54,983 nt of DNA from Candidatus Omnitrophota bacterium (GTDB taxonomy: Bacteria; Omnitrophota; Omnitrophia; Omnitrophales; Aquincolibacteriaceae). The DNA lies in assembly GCA_023247055.1 (NCBI GenBank), contig JAHFHF010000016.1, forward strand, positions 1-54,983, given 5' to 3'. Each line of letters starts with the position of its first letter. The stretch's first letter is position 1. Made by a program: the position numbers and the translations under genes. The notes beneath the pieces were generated by a model. The model was not told the DNA's origin. It was given only the letters and a program-made list of their open reading frames with translations, and did no database searches. Below, in pieces: positions 1 through 12,400 of this stretch.

Positions 1-404
1 TTCCGGGTGCGGCTGGCATTACTTCCTGCGCCGTAGGTCTTTCCTACAGCCACGACAAGATCCTGAGCTGCTGAATTCCATTGAACGGGCAGCATGTCCA
101 GACCTTTTATTTCCAGTAAATAATCCAAAATCCGGATAACGGCCAGCCTATAGAGATTTTCCTGATGGCTGTTTCCGCCAATCATACGAAGCTGCGCAAG
201 AAATCTCTCCACCCATTGCCCGGCTTTTTCAGCGTCCTTGCCCAGAAGCACGATGCTGTTGCTCTGAATAATCGTATAAATTTGGCGCGCCAGTTTTCGT
301 TTTTGGATCAGATTTTCCTTGGCATTATCCGGAAGAGCCTCAATCTGTGTTAAGAGCGGCCCAATATTGGCCGCGGCATATTTGCGGGCTCGCACCTCAG
401 ACCG
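1..404 (-). other. Bead 32 (ARKY class), cut by the window edge
   Basis: RSEVRARKYAAANIGPLLTQ, KLARQIYTII, LYRLAVIRILDYLL, SAAQDLVVAVGKTYG. It matches the first 130 residues of beads 25 and 30. The frame is open at position 1. Confidence 0.6.
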
Positions 405-3400
405 TGCAGTCGCTAGAGTCGCTGTCCAAATTTCGCTGGAGCCGGGCTGTGGTGGCGCGCGAAATTCGGGCGTCTGATCCGCGAGATCAGCCTGTTTTTT
501 CTCAACGGCTAGTCGGGCGAGGATTTGCTGCTGATAAGCGTTAACTCTGGCAATGATTTGCTCCTCCGGCAAATCCCAGGAGTCCATGAGGAGTTCTTTT
601 ATCTTCCCAATTTCTTCTTTAAAAGGAAAAATCGAGCGGTCATTTTCAGACAACGTAAAAAGCTTAACTAGCACATTACTCACTTGCACGTAAGGATACA
701 CGGATGATTTCTCGATGATGAAAGACTTCTGCGACAACCTCTCTTTCATGATAACTTCCAGAAGAATACTCACTAATGCATCCGTAATTGCTTTGCGGAC
801 ATCAGCAAAACTCAGACCTGCGCCCTTTTGGTAATAAAATTCCTCACCAATCTGCAGCGTGTTGATCAAGGCGGTTTGTATCCTGTCCAGCTCCGCCATT
901 CCGGCGTATGCGGACATTTTCCCAAGCACATCGGCATAGGTAATACGGACGGCATTGTTAAAAATATTAATACCGTTTTCTACCGCATCATCCTTTTCAA
1001 GCGCAGCCTTTGTGAACTCATCCTGTTTGGCTAAACTTTCCAAAATTGGTTCAATGAAAACAGCCCGTTGATTCTTCTCCAAATTAAAAATCAGCGTACC
1101 GAGCTGTTTCAAAATGGCATCGCGCGCCTGGCCGGAGCCTGTGACATTGCCCGTGAGAAGAAGATTTTTAGCCAACAGATCTGCAAGCAGCTCTGATTTT
1201 TTTGAATCGAGTCCCAAGAAAGAATATTGATCATTACCCGCAACACCATATCTTCTAAGATTGCTGAAGTCATTATTTGTTGCCTCATGATCTAAAACGA
1301 GTTCGCGCAAGATCCCGATCGCTCGATCCGCTTTTTGATTTAGACGCCAGTTTAAATAGATTTTTTTTACCGCCAGGAAAGGCCATAGCAAGCCTTTAGC
1401 AGCTAGCATGAGGCGGTGGTTGATCGAGCGCACATCGCTGCGAGCCAACACAACCGCGGTTTGGCTGGCTCCGCCTATCCATCCCCCGAGAGTGACAGCC
1501 CAAAGTTCACTGGGCGGAGTCATCGGACGAGGAATGCCGCCTTGATCCCTTGTCGATTCTTCAAGCTGGAGAGCTGCGGCATGAAGGGTCTTCTGCTGCT
1601 GCCAATATTTGATCGCCCAGGCTATGAGCGCGGCCTGATCGTCGATCTTGAGGCTTAAAAGCCCGTCCTGGATGGCCGCCAGGGCTGCGTCGTCCAGGCG
1701 GCCAATGCCGTCTAATTTCAAAATCAATCTGCGGAGGATAGCCGCAGCATCGGCAGCATCGTTCGAAAAAATCGCGGGCCAGTCAACCTGATCAAGCATT
1801 TCTACTGCAATCGCGGCCGCGATCTGTATGTGCAGGTCAGCGGACATCGAAGCAAGACGGCTCTTTTTCAGATAGCCGGTCAACTCCGCGGGTAAGAACG
1901 AATGGCCGGTCAAATTCATCCGGAAAAGCAATTCGCGCACTGAATACGCATAGGAATTGACTTCTGACGTCCGGCTCAATTCGGCCAGAGTATCCAGAAA
2001 TTTGCGGCCGGCCTCTTGTAAATCCTCACCCGGCATGTGTTCAAAAATAATCTTGGCAGCTTTATCCAAAATTTTGAGCCGTTTTTCATAAGACCAACTC
2101 CCAAGCCCCGTATTCGTCTTCATCCTGGCCAGAAGCTGCGGGTAGATTTTTTTTCGGTTCCGTTCTGATTTTAAGGCTTCGTCAAGAACCGAGGCATACA
2201 CACTCGTAAAAAAACGTTCAGAGTCTCTCGTCATGCTAAACCCGCGGAATCCTCTTTGTGTCAAAACCCATTGCGCAGCGCGCAGCCGCAGATCATCATT
2301 CCTAAAATTCGCATTTAGACTCTGCTTGAGCGCATGAAGCAGCCAGAGACGCGCATCCCCTGCACTCGGCGAACGGCCCTGAATCCGGTCAAAGGCCGAC
2401 ATTGCAACATTGGGGATCAGAGCCCAGTCTTCGTCGCGAATATAAGGACGGTTTTCCTTGGCATACAAAAACTTAGAAAATGAAGCCAGCGCGTGATAAC
2501 TGGCAGCACCTTGGGGTTCCGTGCGCCGCAAAGCTTCAACGACCTGATGGACAATCGCCGTTTTCGTGGCCTGTTGAATTTCAAGATCCATCAAATCGCT
2601 CAAAACGTACACAAACATCAAACGTGTCAAAACGGCTCTGCCGTGCACCCGATCCAGCGCCGCCGCAAGTTCACGGGCAGCAAAATCTAAGCGCTTCAGA
2701 TCCTTATCTTGCATGATCAGCAACTCCTTCAAAACCTGCAGCAGGGCTAACCGGTAAAGATTCGCCTCATGCCCGGTGGCCTGAATTTTTTGCAGCACTG
2801 AAAAAATTCTCAGAGCCGCCTCCCAGGTTACCTCCCGGTCGCGCGGGGCGTAATAATAAATTTTAGCGGCCTGGCGGGCCAGCTTGCGGCCTTGAATATG
2901 ATTTTCGGGCGTATCGCCGGAGAGCGCTTCGATCTGTTTTAAAAATGGCTCGGCATCGGCCGCAGAGTATTTGCGCGCCCGCACTTCGGAGCGTGAAGTT
3001 GAAGCCCAAATTTCGCTCGGCCCTATCTGCGAGGGCGTGGAAGATCCAGACGGCTGATCGGCGGCAGCCGCCTGTTTTTCGGAGGCGGCAATCCGGACTT
3101 CGAGTTGTTTTTGATAAGTCTGGATCTTCACAACGATTTCATTTTCAGGCTGGATCCTGGATGCAACAAGTAATTCTTCGACTTTATGAAACTCATCCTC
3201 AAAAGGAAAAACCGAATAACCGTCAGAGTTCATTGATAAAAGATTCTTCAACGCACTGAGGACTTCAGCATAGCCAGGATACAATTCCGTCAGACCCTTA
3301 TCAGCTTTCTCCAGCAGAATTTGAGCCAGCGCGCTGCCAATCGCATCACGGGCTCCGTCAAAACTCAGGCCGGAGGACTTTTTGTGATAAAACTCTTCAC

Positions 3401-6400
3401 CCGTCCGCAGTGTTTTGATCAAGGCGGCCGCCATCCTGTCTAGATCGTCCTCCGAAGCCACATCGGTGAATTTCGATAACACGTATGCATATTGAATTCG
3501 AACGCTATTGCTCCAGGCATCATCAGTGCTGTCTTCAGGAACGTCACTCTGTTCAAGCGCAACACGTGTCCACTCATCGTGTTTTACCAAACTTTTGAGA
3601 ATGAGATCGAGCCACACCAATTCCTCATTCAAATCCACAAAATCGATGAGCAAATTGATCTGTTTTAAAATGGGCTGCCGTGCATGATTTGAAATATTAA
3701 AATTCCCTGTGAGCAGCAAGTTTTTAACAAGCAAATCCACGAGCACCTTAACTTTTTTTGAATTAAGGTATTGAAAAGCACGCCAATCAAACGGATGTGC
3801 CGAATAATCATCCGACACAACTTGATATCTCCGGCTATCATGACTGGCGCTCGTCGCCAACTCAGTGTCTTCTGCAAGCTCGCGCAAAATCCGGATCACT
3901 TGATCCGCTTTTTGGTTTGCGCGCCACATGAAGTAAGGACTCAAAACCCACTTTACCGCCTTCGAAATATTTTTTGTCCAACGTATGATGCGATTGCGGA
4001 TTTCACTGCGGGCGATCCGAGCGGGTTGAGAACCCGCCCGGATTGAAATGGCAGAGCCGGCACCGATCACGCCGGCAGTGCTGGTGACAGCCCAGAGGTC
4101 AGCGCGGTCATTGGGAGTTGGGCGAGTTTCCCCTGCCCCCTGTGTGAGTTTGGCAAGCTTGTCCGCCGCAGTGGAAATGGCCGCCTGCTGTTTAGAAAAG
4201 TCCCCAAGCCAGGCCAGCGCAGATTCAACGCTGCTCGCCAGATTCCCGCCAAAAACATGCGGGAATGACACAGCGCCATCAGCGTTGTGTACATGACTGT
4301 CTGCAGCTCCGCCTGGAGGCGGGAATGACACGGCGTGCCAAATTGTGGAATCGTCGCGGGGCGGCTCAAACCCAGAGAATACTTCCGCAGTCAAATCAGT
4401 GATTCGCTCTGCGGCGGCCTGACGGGTTTCAAACTGTTGAACAAAACTTTCCAAATGTTGTCTTTTGAGTGTGAAATTATTTCCGGCTGGCACCAAGACT
4501 TCTTCCAAGGCCTGGAAATCCTGGCGGGTTGGAAGCACCCTGCTGCGGCCCCACAGTTTCTGCAGCAGCAACCGAATCTCCACATCATAGTTCTCGGGCT
4601 TATTCGGAAAATTGAAATATTTCCTTAACACCACAAACTCCAAAGCATCGGTAAAGGCCCCCTTCGGCACCTGGCCTCGAGTTTCCAAATTATCTCCCAT
4701 AGCAAAAAGAGTCTCTGTGAAAAAATCTAGCATGTGGGCAGAAACATTCTTAGCCATATACCTAAAATACGTTTCACGAGAACGGAGTGGTGTCATGAGG
4801 TGATAGGAGATGATATCTTTCGCAACCGAATCACTTACCTTTGTAATGATCAGCATAAGAATATTATGAGGCCCCTCGTCGGCACTAATCCATTGCCTTG
4901 GAGAATAGCGCGTGAGAACATTAGCTGTATAATCCATCTGTTCCTGACTTGAAATTTCTGCAATATTTGTTTTCGTAAACATTTCTTCTAGACCGCGGGT
5001 GACCAGATGATCCCCTGCGTGGTTCTCCGGTACTTCATCCGCAAATTTTAAAACAGCATCTAATATTTTTACCTTTTGTGCTTCCGTGATTTGTGGATCG
5101 ATCGTTGCCCGATGAGTTAGGCTGTCGCAGATATCGATCAAAACATCTAATATTTTTACTTTTTTCGGATCCGCAACGTAAAGGAGCGGGTTGCTGTAGC
5201 TGATATCCATCCAGGATTCAGGAGGCAGGCTGGACTTCCATGCCTCCAGCTTCCAGAGCTCATGCTCAACCGTGCCCAGCGCGGGAATAGAAGTTCGCAT
5301 TTCGGAACGCTTTGTGCTGCTGACTAAATTGCGGAGCGGAACCTCAAGTTCCGCTACGGTTGAGAGACCATAGCCTATTCCCATCAACCCGGAAGCACTG
5401 ACTGAGAGCCAAATATCAGAAGGACTATCCATCGAAGGAGGTTCTGAAGTTGCCCCAAGCTGAGAAGCGCGTTCGACAGTACGCTGGGCTAGATCGGCAC
5501 GCATACGCAGAAGTTGTTCGTATTGGCCTATTCTGTCTAAAGCCGCAGGCACATCTTTTTGTTGCGCCGCTGGGGCTAAATACTCCACAAGCTCTGCAAA
5601 ACTGCCATAAGAAGAAAAAAGGAGCTCCGTAAAGCCCCAAGTGCGCGCGATGAAAATTTGATTCAGACCCTGCCGCAACAGCGTGCGAGTCTGAACTCGA
5701 TTGAATCCCGCCTGATAGGCTGTGGCATGGGATAGAACCTGGTAGATGTCCTTCCTGATGAGGTTGGCGCCTCGATCACTCCGCTGTGAACTCTGATTTA
5801 GAAATGCTAAAAATTGATCCGCTAAAGCGGCACGCTTCTTCGGAGAAATGACAAACATCACCGAAGTCCAAGCCCCCCACAGGCTTTCTTGAACGCTAAA
5901 CTCTCCGCCTGAGGGATCTTTAGGAATCTCTTGCAAATGCGCCGCCATAGCGTCTGCAATTTTGTCCCAATTCTGCCTACCTGGAACGGTATCGGCCAAG
6001 ATGCGAATGGCACGAAACAACTGACTTCTGGCATCAAACTGACTTTCGTTCCAACCGATTTTCTCAGCAGGAATCAAATTGACAATCCCGGAAGCTATTT
6101 CAAAGCGCCTTGCCGGTTTTAAATATTTGGCCAATTCTGCAAAAATCCTTGCATAGGCAGGCTGAAGCCAGTTCATGTTGCCCCGGTCATCCATAGGCAT
6201 GGCAGCATACGCCTCTTGATAATGTTTGAAACTTTCCCAGACTTGATCAATTCTAAAGCGAGCAGCATCCCGGGGTGTTCGTTGTTGAGAAACATCTTTC
6301 GTAAATGAAATCGCATCCCCCATTCGATCGAGCAATGCTCTACGGATTTGGTTTGTTTCCACATCGTAACGGTTCGAACGATCGAGCACTTCCAGTTCAT

Positions 6401-9400
6401 CGAGTTTCTCATCCAGAGTCATCTCAGAATACCATTTGCCCTGCGTTTCAGAATATCCTGAAGTGCGTACTTCCGAACGTCCGGCTTCTGAATTTCCGCC
6501 AAAAGCTTGCGGGAATGACACACCGCCGGCAGCGGTGTCGACATGACTGTCTTTGCCTCCGCGCAAAGGCGGGAATGACACAGGAGATGTCGTTACGGCC
6601 CAAATTCCGTCGGGGCTGGATTGAGGCGGTGTGAAAGACTCAGACGGCTGATCGGCGGCAGCCGCCTGTTTTTCGGAGGCGGCAATCCGGACTTCGAGTT
6701 GTTTTTGATAAGTCTGGATCTTCACAACGATTTGATTTTCAGGCTGATCCCTGGATGCAACGAGCAATTCTTCAACTTTATGAAACTCATCCTCAAAAGG
6801 AAAAACCGAATAACCGTCAGAGTTCATTGATAAAAGATTCTTCAACGCACTGAGGACTTCAGCATAGCCAGGATACAATTCCGTCAGACCCTTATCAGCT
6901 TTCTCCAGCAGAATTTGAGCCAGCGCGCTGCCAATCGCATCACGGGCTCCGTCAAAACTCAGGCCGGAGGACTTTTTGTGATAAAACTCTTCACCCGTCC
7001 GCAGTGTTTTGATCAAGGCGGCCGCCATCCTGTCTAGATCGTCCTCCGAAGCCACATCGGTGAATTTCGATAACACGTATGCATATTGAATTCGAACGCT
7101 ATTGCTCCAGGCATCATCAGTGCTGTCTTCAGGAACGTCACTCTGTTCAAGCGCAACACGTGTCCACTCATCGTGTTTTACCAAACTTTTGAGAATGAGA
7201 TCGAGCCACACCAATTCCTCATTCAAATCCACAAAATCGATGAGCAAATTGATCTGTTTTAAAATGGGCTGCCGTGCATGATTTGAAATATTAAAATTCC
7301 CTGTGAGCAGCAAGTTTTTAACAAGCAAATCCACGAGCACCTTAACTTTTTTTGAATTAAGGTATTGAAAAGCACGCCAATCAAACGGATGTGCCGAATA
7401 ATCATCCGACACAACTTGATATCTCCGGCTATCATGACTGGCGCTCGTCGCCAACTCAGTGTCTTCTGCAAGCTCGCGCAAAATCCGGATCACTTGATCC
7501 GCTTTTTGGTTTGCGCGCCACATGAAGTAAGGACTCAAAACCCACTTTACCGCCTTCGAAATATTTTTTGTCCAACGTATGATGCGATTGCGGATTTCAC
7601 TGCGGGCGATCCGAGCGGGTTGAGAACCCGCCCGGATTGAAATGGCAGAGCCGGCACCGATCACGCCGGCAGTGCTGGTGACAGCCCAGAGGTCAGCGCG
7701 GTCATTGGGAGTTGGGAGAGTTTCCCCTGCCCCCTGTGTGAGTTTGGCAAGCTTGTCCGCCGCAGTGGAAATGGCCGCCTGCTGTTTAGAAAAGTCCCCA
7801 AGCCAGGCCAACGCGGATTCTACACTGCCTTGCCGTTTAGCCGAAAGACCATCCTGAATGGTTGCAAGATTGGTAACGCTCAGACGTCCTATGAGGTCTA
7901 ACTTGCAAATTAAATTTTCAAGCGCAATCACTAGTGCGATCTCATCCGTTGGCCATCCGGCTTGCTCAAGCACATTTCGGGCAATCTGGCCGGCAATGAG
8001 AATACGTATTTTAAGCACCCTGACATGCAGTTTATTTAAAGTTTCAATTAATAGTGCATCCGGAAATGAAACGCCCGCGCCTCTCATTCTGTTGAGCAGC
8101 GTTTTCAAGGGTTTTTCATAAGCATCCGCCCCATCCATCAAACGCTCGCTTTTTTCTTGCCGCGCTGGGCTCACCCGCGTGAGAGCATTGAGAAATCTCT
8201 CTCCAGCAGCCGATAAATCAGCGGCTGGCATTTGCACAAAAAGAATCTGCGCCGCCGGAAGCAAAATCCCTCTTCTTTTGTCTGCCGGCCATATCCCGTT
8301 GGCTCTTGTGGCTTTCATGGCCGCAAGCAGCAGTGGATAACTCTTTTTTTGAATAGCCGGTGTTTTTAAAATTTCTTTTATAACATTCGGAAATGCTCCT
8401 GGAAAAGTCTCCATGAATCGCTTATCACTAAAATCGTCGTTGCCGTTCTCAATTCGTTTTTGAGCAAAAATCCACGCGATGGTTCGCAGCCGCTTTTCAT
8501 CATCCGGCGTCAGTTCCATGCTCAGCTGTAACCCCACAAGCAAGGCATAGCGGAACTCATTGTTGACCGGATAATCCCGGATTTGATCATAGGCCGTCAT
8601 AAAAGTATCCGGCAATTGGTTTAAATCTTGCGGGATACCATAGGAGAAATATTCCCGGATATGCTTCGAAAGAAATTCTATAAATCTGTAGCGGTTGTCA
8701 GCATCGGTGAAAGCGTTGCCGCGCGTTCGACGCAGTGCTTCAAGAACTTGATGAATAATGGCCCTCTTGGTCGAGGCCTGAACATCGTAAATCATGCGGA
8801 AAGTCAAAATTTTAAAAATTGCCCGGCGGGCCCGGTTAGCGATGGCTGTGCCCCCGTGCGTTTTTTCCATCGCCGACACAAGATCCTGCGCCGCAAAATC
8901 TAAACGGTCAGGCTTAGTCTGATCGATCAATAAACCATCCAGCACACGCACCAAAGCCAAGCGATAGAGCTGTTCCTGATAGCTTTCCCCCTCAATTGCC
9001 CGGAGCAACGGTAGTATCCTCTCAGCCAGTCTCCAACTCGTTTCGCGATTCCCATCATGGCCAAACTCATGGTCCTCAAGAATTTTTAAAATATTACGCG
9101 CGAGTTTGCGTTTGCGAATCAGGTTTTCCTTCGAGTTATTCGTAATCGCCTCGATTTGGACGAGCAGCGGCTCCATATCAATCACAGAGTATTTTCTCTG
9201 AATGTTGCTTCGCACTTCGGAGCGGGTCATGGTCCAGATTGTGCTGTCACCGGCTGGAAGTGAGGGGGAAAAAGAACCGGGTTCCTGCTCCGTTTGTTCC
9301 ACTGCGTGCTGCATGGCTTGGTCGCGCGTATCACGCCGCTTCTCAAGCTGCTGCAAAATACCCATCAAGTCACCAGCGTGATGCCGCCGCCAGGCCCGCA

Positions 9401-12400
9401 GCAAATCGGCCATTTCGTCATAATGCTCGAATGTCTGCTCGCGGCTTTCGCTAAAAATACCGGCCATCAATTCCGAAAAGCGGTCGACGGCCGGCTCATC
9501 TGGAATATGCCATCCGGTTTCCCGCAAAAGGATGAGCACCATGAGCGAATACGCCTTCTTGGCATTGACTAAGTTGCTTCTAGGCTTGTTGCCGGTATTT
9601 CGGCCGGCATCATACAGAGAAAAAATTGCGTTTTTCAAAACCGTAAAATCTGTTGTCACGGAACTTCCCCGAATCACCCGGTCGAAACGGCCAAGGATAG
9701 CGGAGAGTTCCCAACGGCTTATCCCCTCAAGCTCTAAAACGGCAGCCATACCGTTCATCGCTTTCGCGGCCAAATCCGAGTCTTTTGTCCAAATGGCCAT
9801 TTCCGCCACAAGATCGAGCCGTTCAGCACGTGCCCGGGTATCATATTCGTCCATACCGGAAATTTTCGCCAATGAAGCAAGCCAATCATCCGTCAATTGG
9901 GTTTGAACGCTGCTATCCAAACGCGGCGACATATTTTTCAAAGCCGTGGTCAATGTTTCACGAAGCTCCAGAGCATTTGCCTCACGAAAAGGCTGAAGAA
10001 TCCGGAGTTTGCTATTGAGTGACTCAGCCAGTAAAAGCTGGTTTTGCGGATTGGCGATCGCAGTCACATTGGATAAAAGCAAGGCCAAATCAGGAACTTT
10101 ATTCCGGCGAAGAGATCGGTCGGCAAAAAGCAAATCAAGAATCTCGATCAAAAGCGGAACTTTTTTTCCCAACTCCGGCGTCATCGATACCCAACTCATG
10201 TCATAAAGAATATGGACTATCTCATCAATAGTGTCCGCACTATTGGCCTTGTCCGGCGACTGCGCTTTTAAACTGTCCCGATAAAATTCCATGACCGACA
10301 GCATGCGCTTTTGTATTTTATCCAAACGTGCCCGTTTTTCTTTATCATCACGCCCGACAATCTTATCCCCAACGCCCGGAAATCGACGGCCGCCCATGGC
10401 GGAGGCCGCCAGCTGATGAACGGAATAATAAAAAGTGGACGGTGTTTTTTCAAAAACTCCGGATAAAACATCCAGCCATTCAAGACGTTCTTTGTCATTG
10501 CTCGCCAGATAGGTGTGCGTTCCCGTAAGCGGGCCCAAAAGATTTTGCAGGTCATTCAGTTTCTCCACGTCTCCCATCTTTCCTGGCTGCCAATCGCGAA
10601 TCTTATCTTTACGGATTTCGCTGCGCACCCCAAAACCGATGACCTGACCGACCCCCACCAAGCCGGCAGACGGCACTGCCGTCCAAATTGAATTTTTGCC
10701 CGGGAATGACGCCGGCGATATTGGGTGGTTAAGCCCGGGTTCGCTATCAGCCGCCGTTTGTTCCTGACTTTGCGTCAGCGCCCTCTGCCGTTCTTCGAAT
10801 TTGCGAATAAAGCCCGTCAAATCGTCCCGGTGATACTCATGCCAGGGGCGGAGCTGATCGATCAAGTCATTGAACCGTTCGAGGCTCTTTGTTTTAAAAA
10901 TTCGGTGAACCAGCAACTCAAACTGTTCTAGGACGTCCTGTTTCGGAATGTCCCAGCCCGATTCGCGCAGCGCAATCAGCGACGCGACTGCGATCATGCC
11001 GTTTAAAAGACGGACCGTATCGATAGTGGATCGCGAACTTATTCGGACATTAAATTGCAAATAACGTTCAAAAATTTTAGTTTTTAATGCGGAATAATCC
11101 CTGATATCGGCGCGTTCTTTCAAAATCAAAGATAGATCAGAGAGAACTTCATCCGCTTCCTGCGTTAGGATTTTTTTCCGCGATAAAAGCTCAGCAATTC
11201 CATCGAGAATACGCAAGACTAACTCTGGATTCTGAGCGGATTGAGCAATGCCGACCAGGGCATTCAGCGCGGCCGCACGCGTTACACGGCCAAGATTTGT
11301 AGCCGCCTTGCTTTTGACCAGCGAAGCGAGCAGGCTGTCGGTCATATCCGATTCGAGGGGCTCATTCAAATAAGGCACCACCCTTGCCATGGCAGCAGCT
11401 AGATCTTTTTGCAGCTCCGGAAAATTTTTCCGGATGCGCAAAAGACGGTTGAGACTGGCGGAAAGTGCCGCCGCAATTAAATGCTGGCTTTCAGGGTTTG
11501 CGCTCGTCTCCGCAAGGCTTGCCAGCAGCGAAACCAAGGCCCTCTTGGCAAGATTCTCATCGGCAACCGTGTCTTTAAGAGACTCCAAAATTTCAAGTAA
11601 AAGCGGCAATTTTTCCTCGAGCGCAGTCGGCGGGACAGTCATGGCCAGCCAGGAAAACGCTCTGAAAATTTCCTCAAGGGCAAGGGCGATGTGTATTCGC
11701 TCATCCGCTGTTCCTTGCATTGCATTCCGGTAAATTTCAAGCCATGCAGCCATCTGCTCCATGACCGTCTTAAGCTTATTTTTTGCAGCGGCTGGGACAA
11801 CCAAACTGCTTCCGAACGGCAGAAACCGCTGCATCAGTTGGGCCGTAAAGCGGTGGGTTGAGGCATAGTGCAACGAAGGTGTCTGCGCAAAAACTCCTGC
11901 TAAAACCTCCACCCACACCACGCCTTCAGAAATTCGCGCGGGCTTAAGAGTTCTTTCGTAAGTCACTCGCTCCAATAAATATTGCAGGCGTTTCTGCTGC
12001 GCATCATTCGCAGGGTCCGGCCGCCAGTTCCGGATTTCTTCCTGAATACTCCGTAATTCGGAACGGGAATCTAAGGGTCTGGCATTCTTCCCTCTCCCCT
12101 CTGGGGAGAGGGTTAGGGTGAGGGGAAAACCCACTTCAGAACGCGGGAGGACACTCGCAGTCCAAATCGTTGAATCTCGGGGCGGTTCAAATTCCGGGAA
12201 TTCTTCGGCCGTCAATGCAGCGGCTCGGCCGGCGGCAGCCTGAGCCGTCTCAAGTTGTTGAACAAAACTTTCCAAATGCTGTTTTTTGAGCGTGAAATTA
12301 TTTCCGGCAGGCGCCAAGACTTCTTCCAGCTCCTGAAAATCAAGGCGGTTTGGGATTTTTACGCCTCTGCTGACTCTTCGGCTATACCCCCACCATAGTC

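Larger units (their letters stand above)
4011..5309 (-). other. Bead 28 (PALG class) with an extra half-tail
   Basis: RSEMRTSIPALGTVEHELWK, PPESWMDIS. PAGNNF-tail: LEEVLVPAGNNFTLKRQH. The junction is STIWHAV, then a VSFP repeat, and then abruptly SVESALAWLGDFSKQ with a second junction ADLWAVTST. The second part belongs to a bead-25-type tail and marks the duplication breakpoint. Confidence 0.65.

Noticed and set aside
3047..7829. Transposon or insertion sequence behind the 1.19-kb direct repeat
   Set aside because: No transposase, no terminal inverted repeats, and the repeat edges fall in bead tails. Recombination within the array is simpler.
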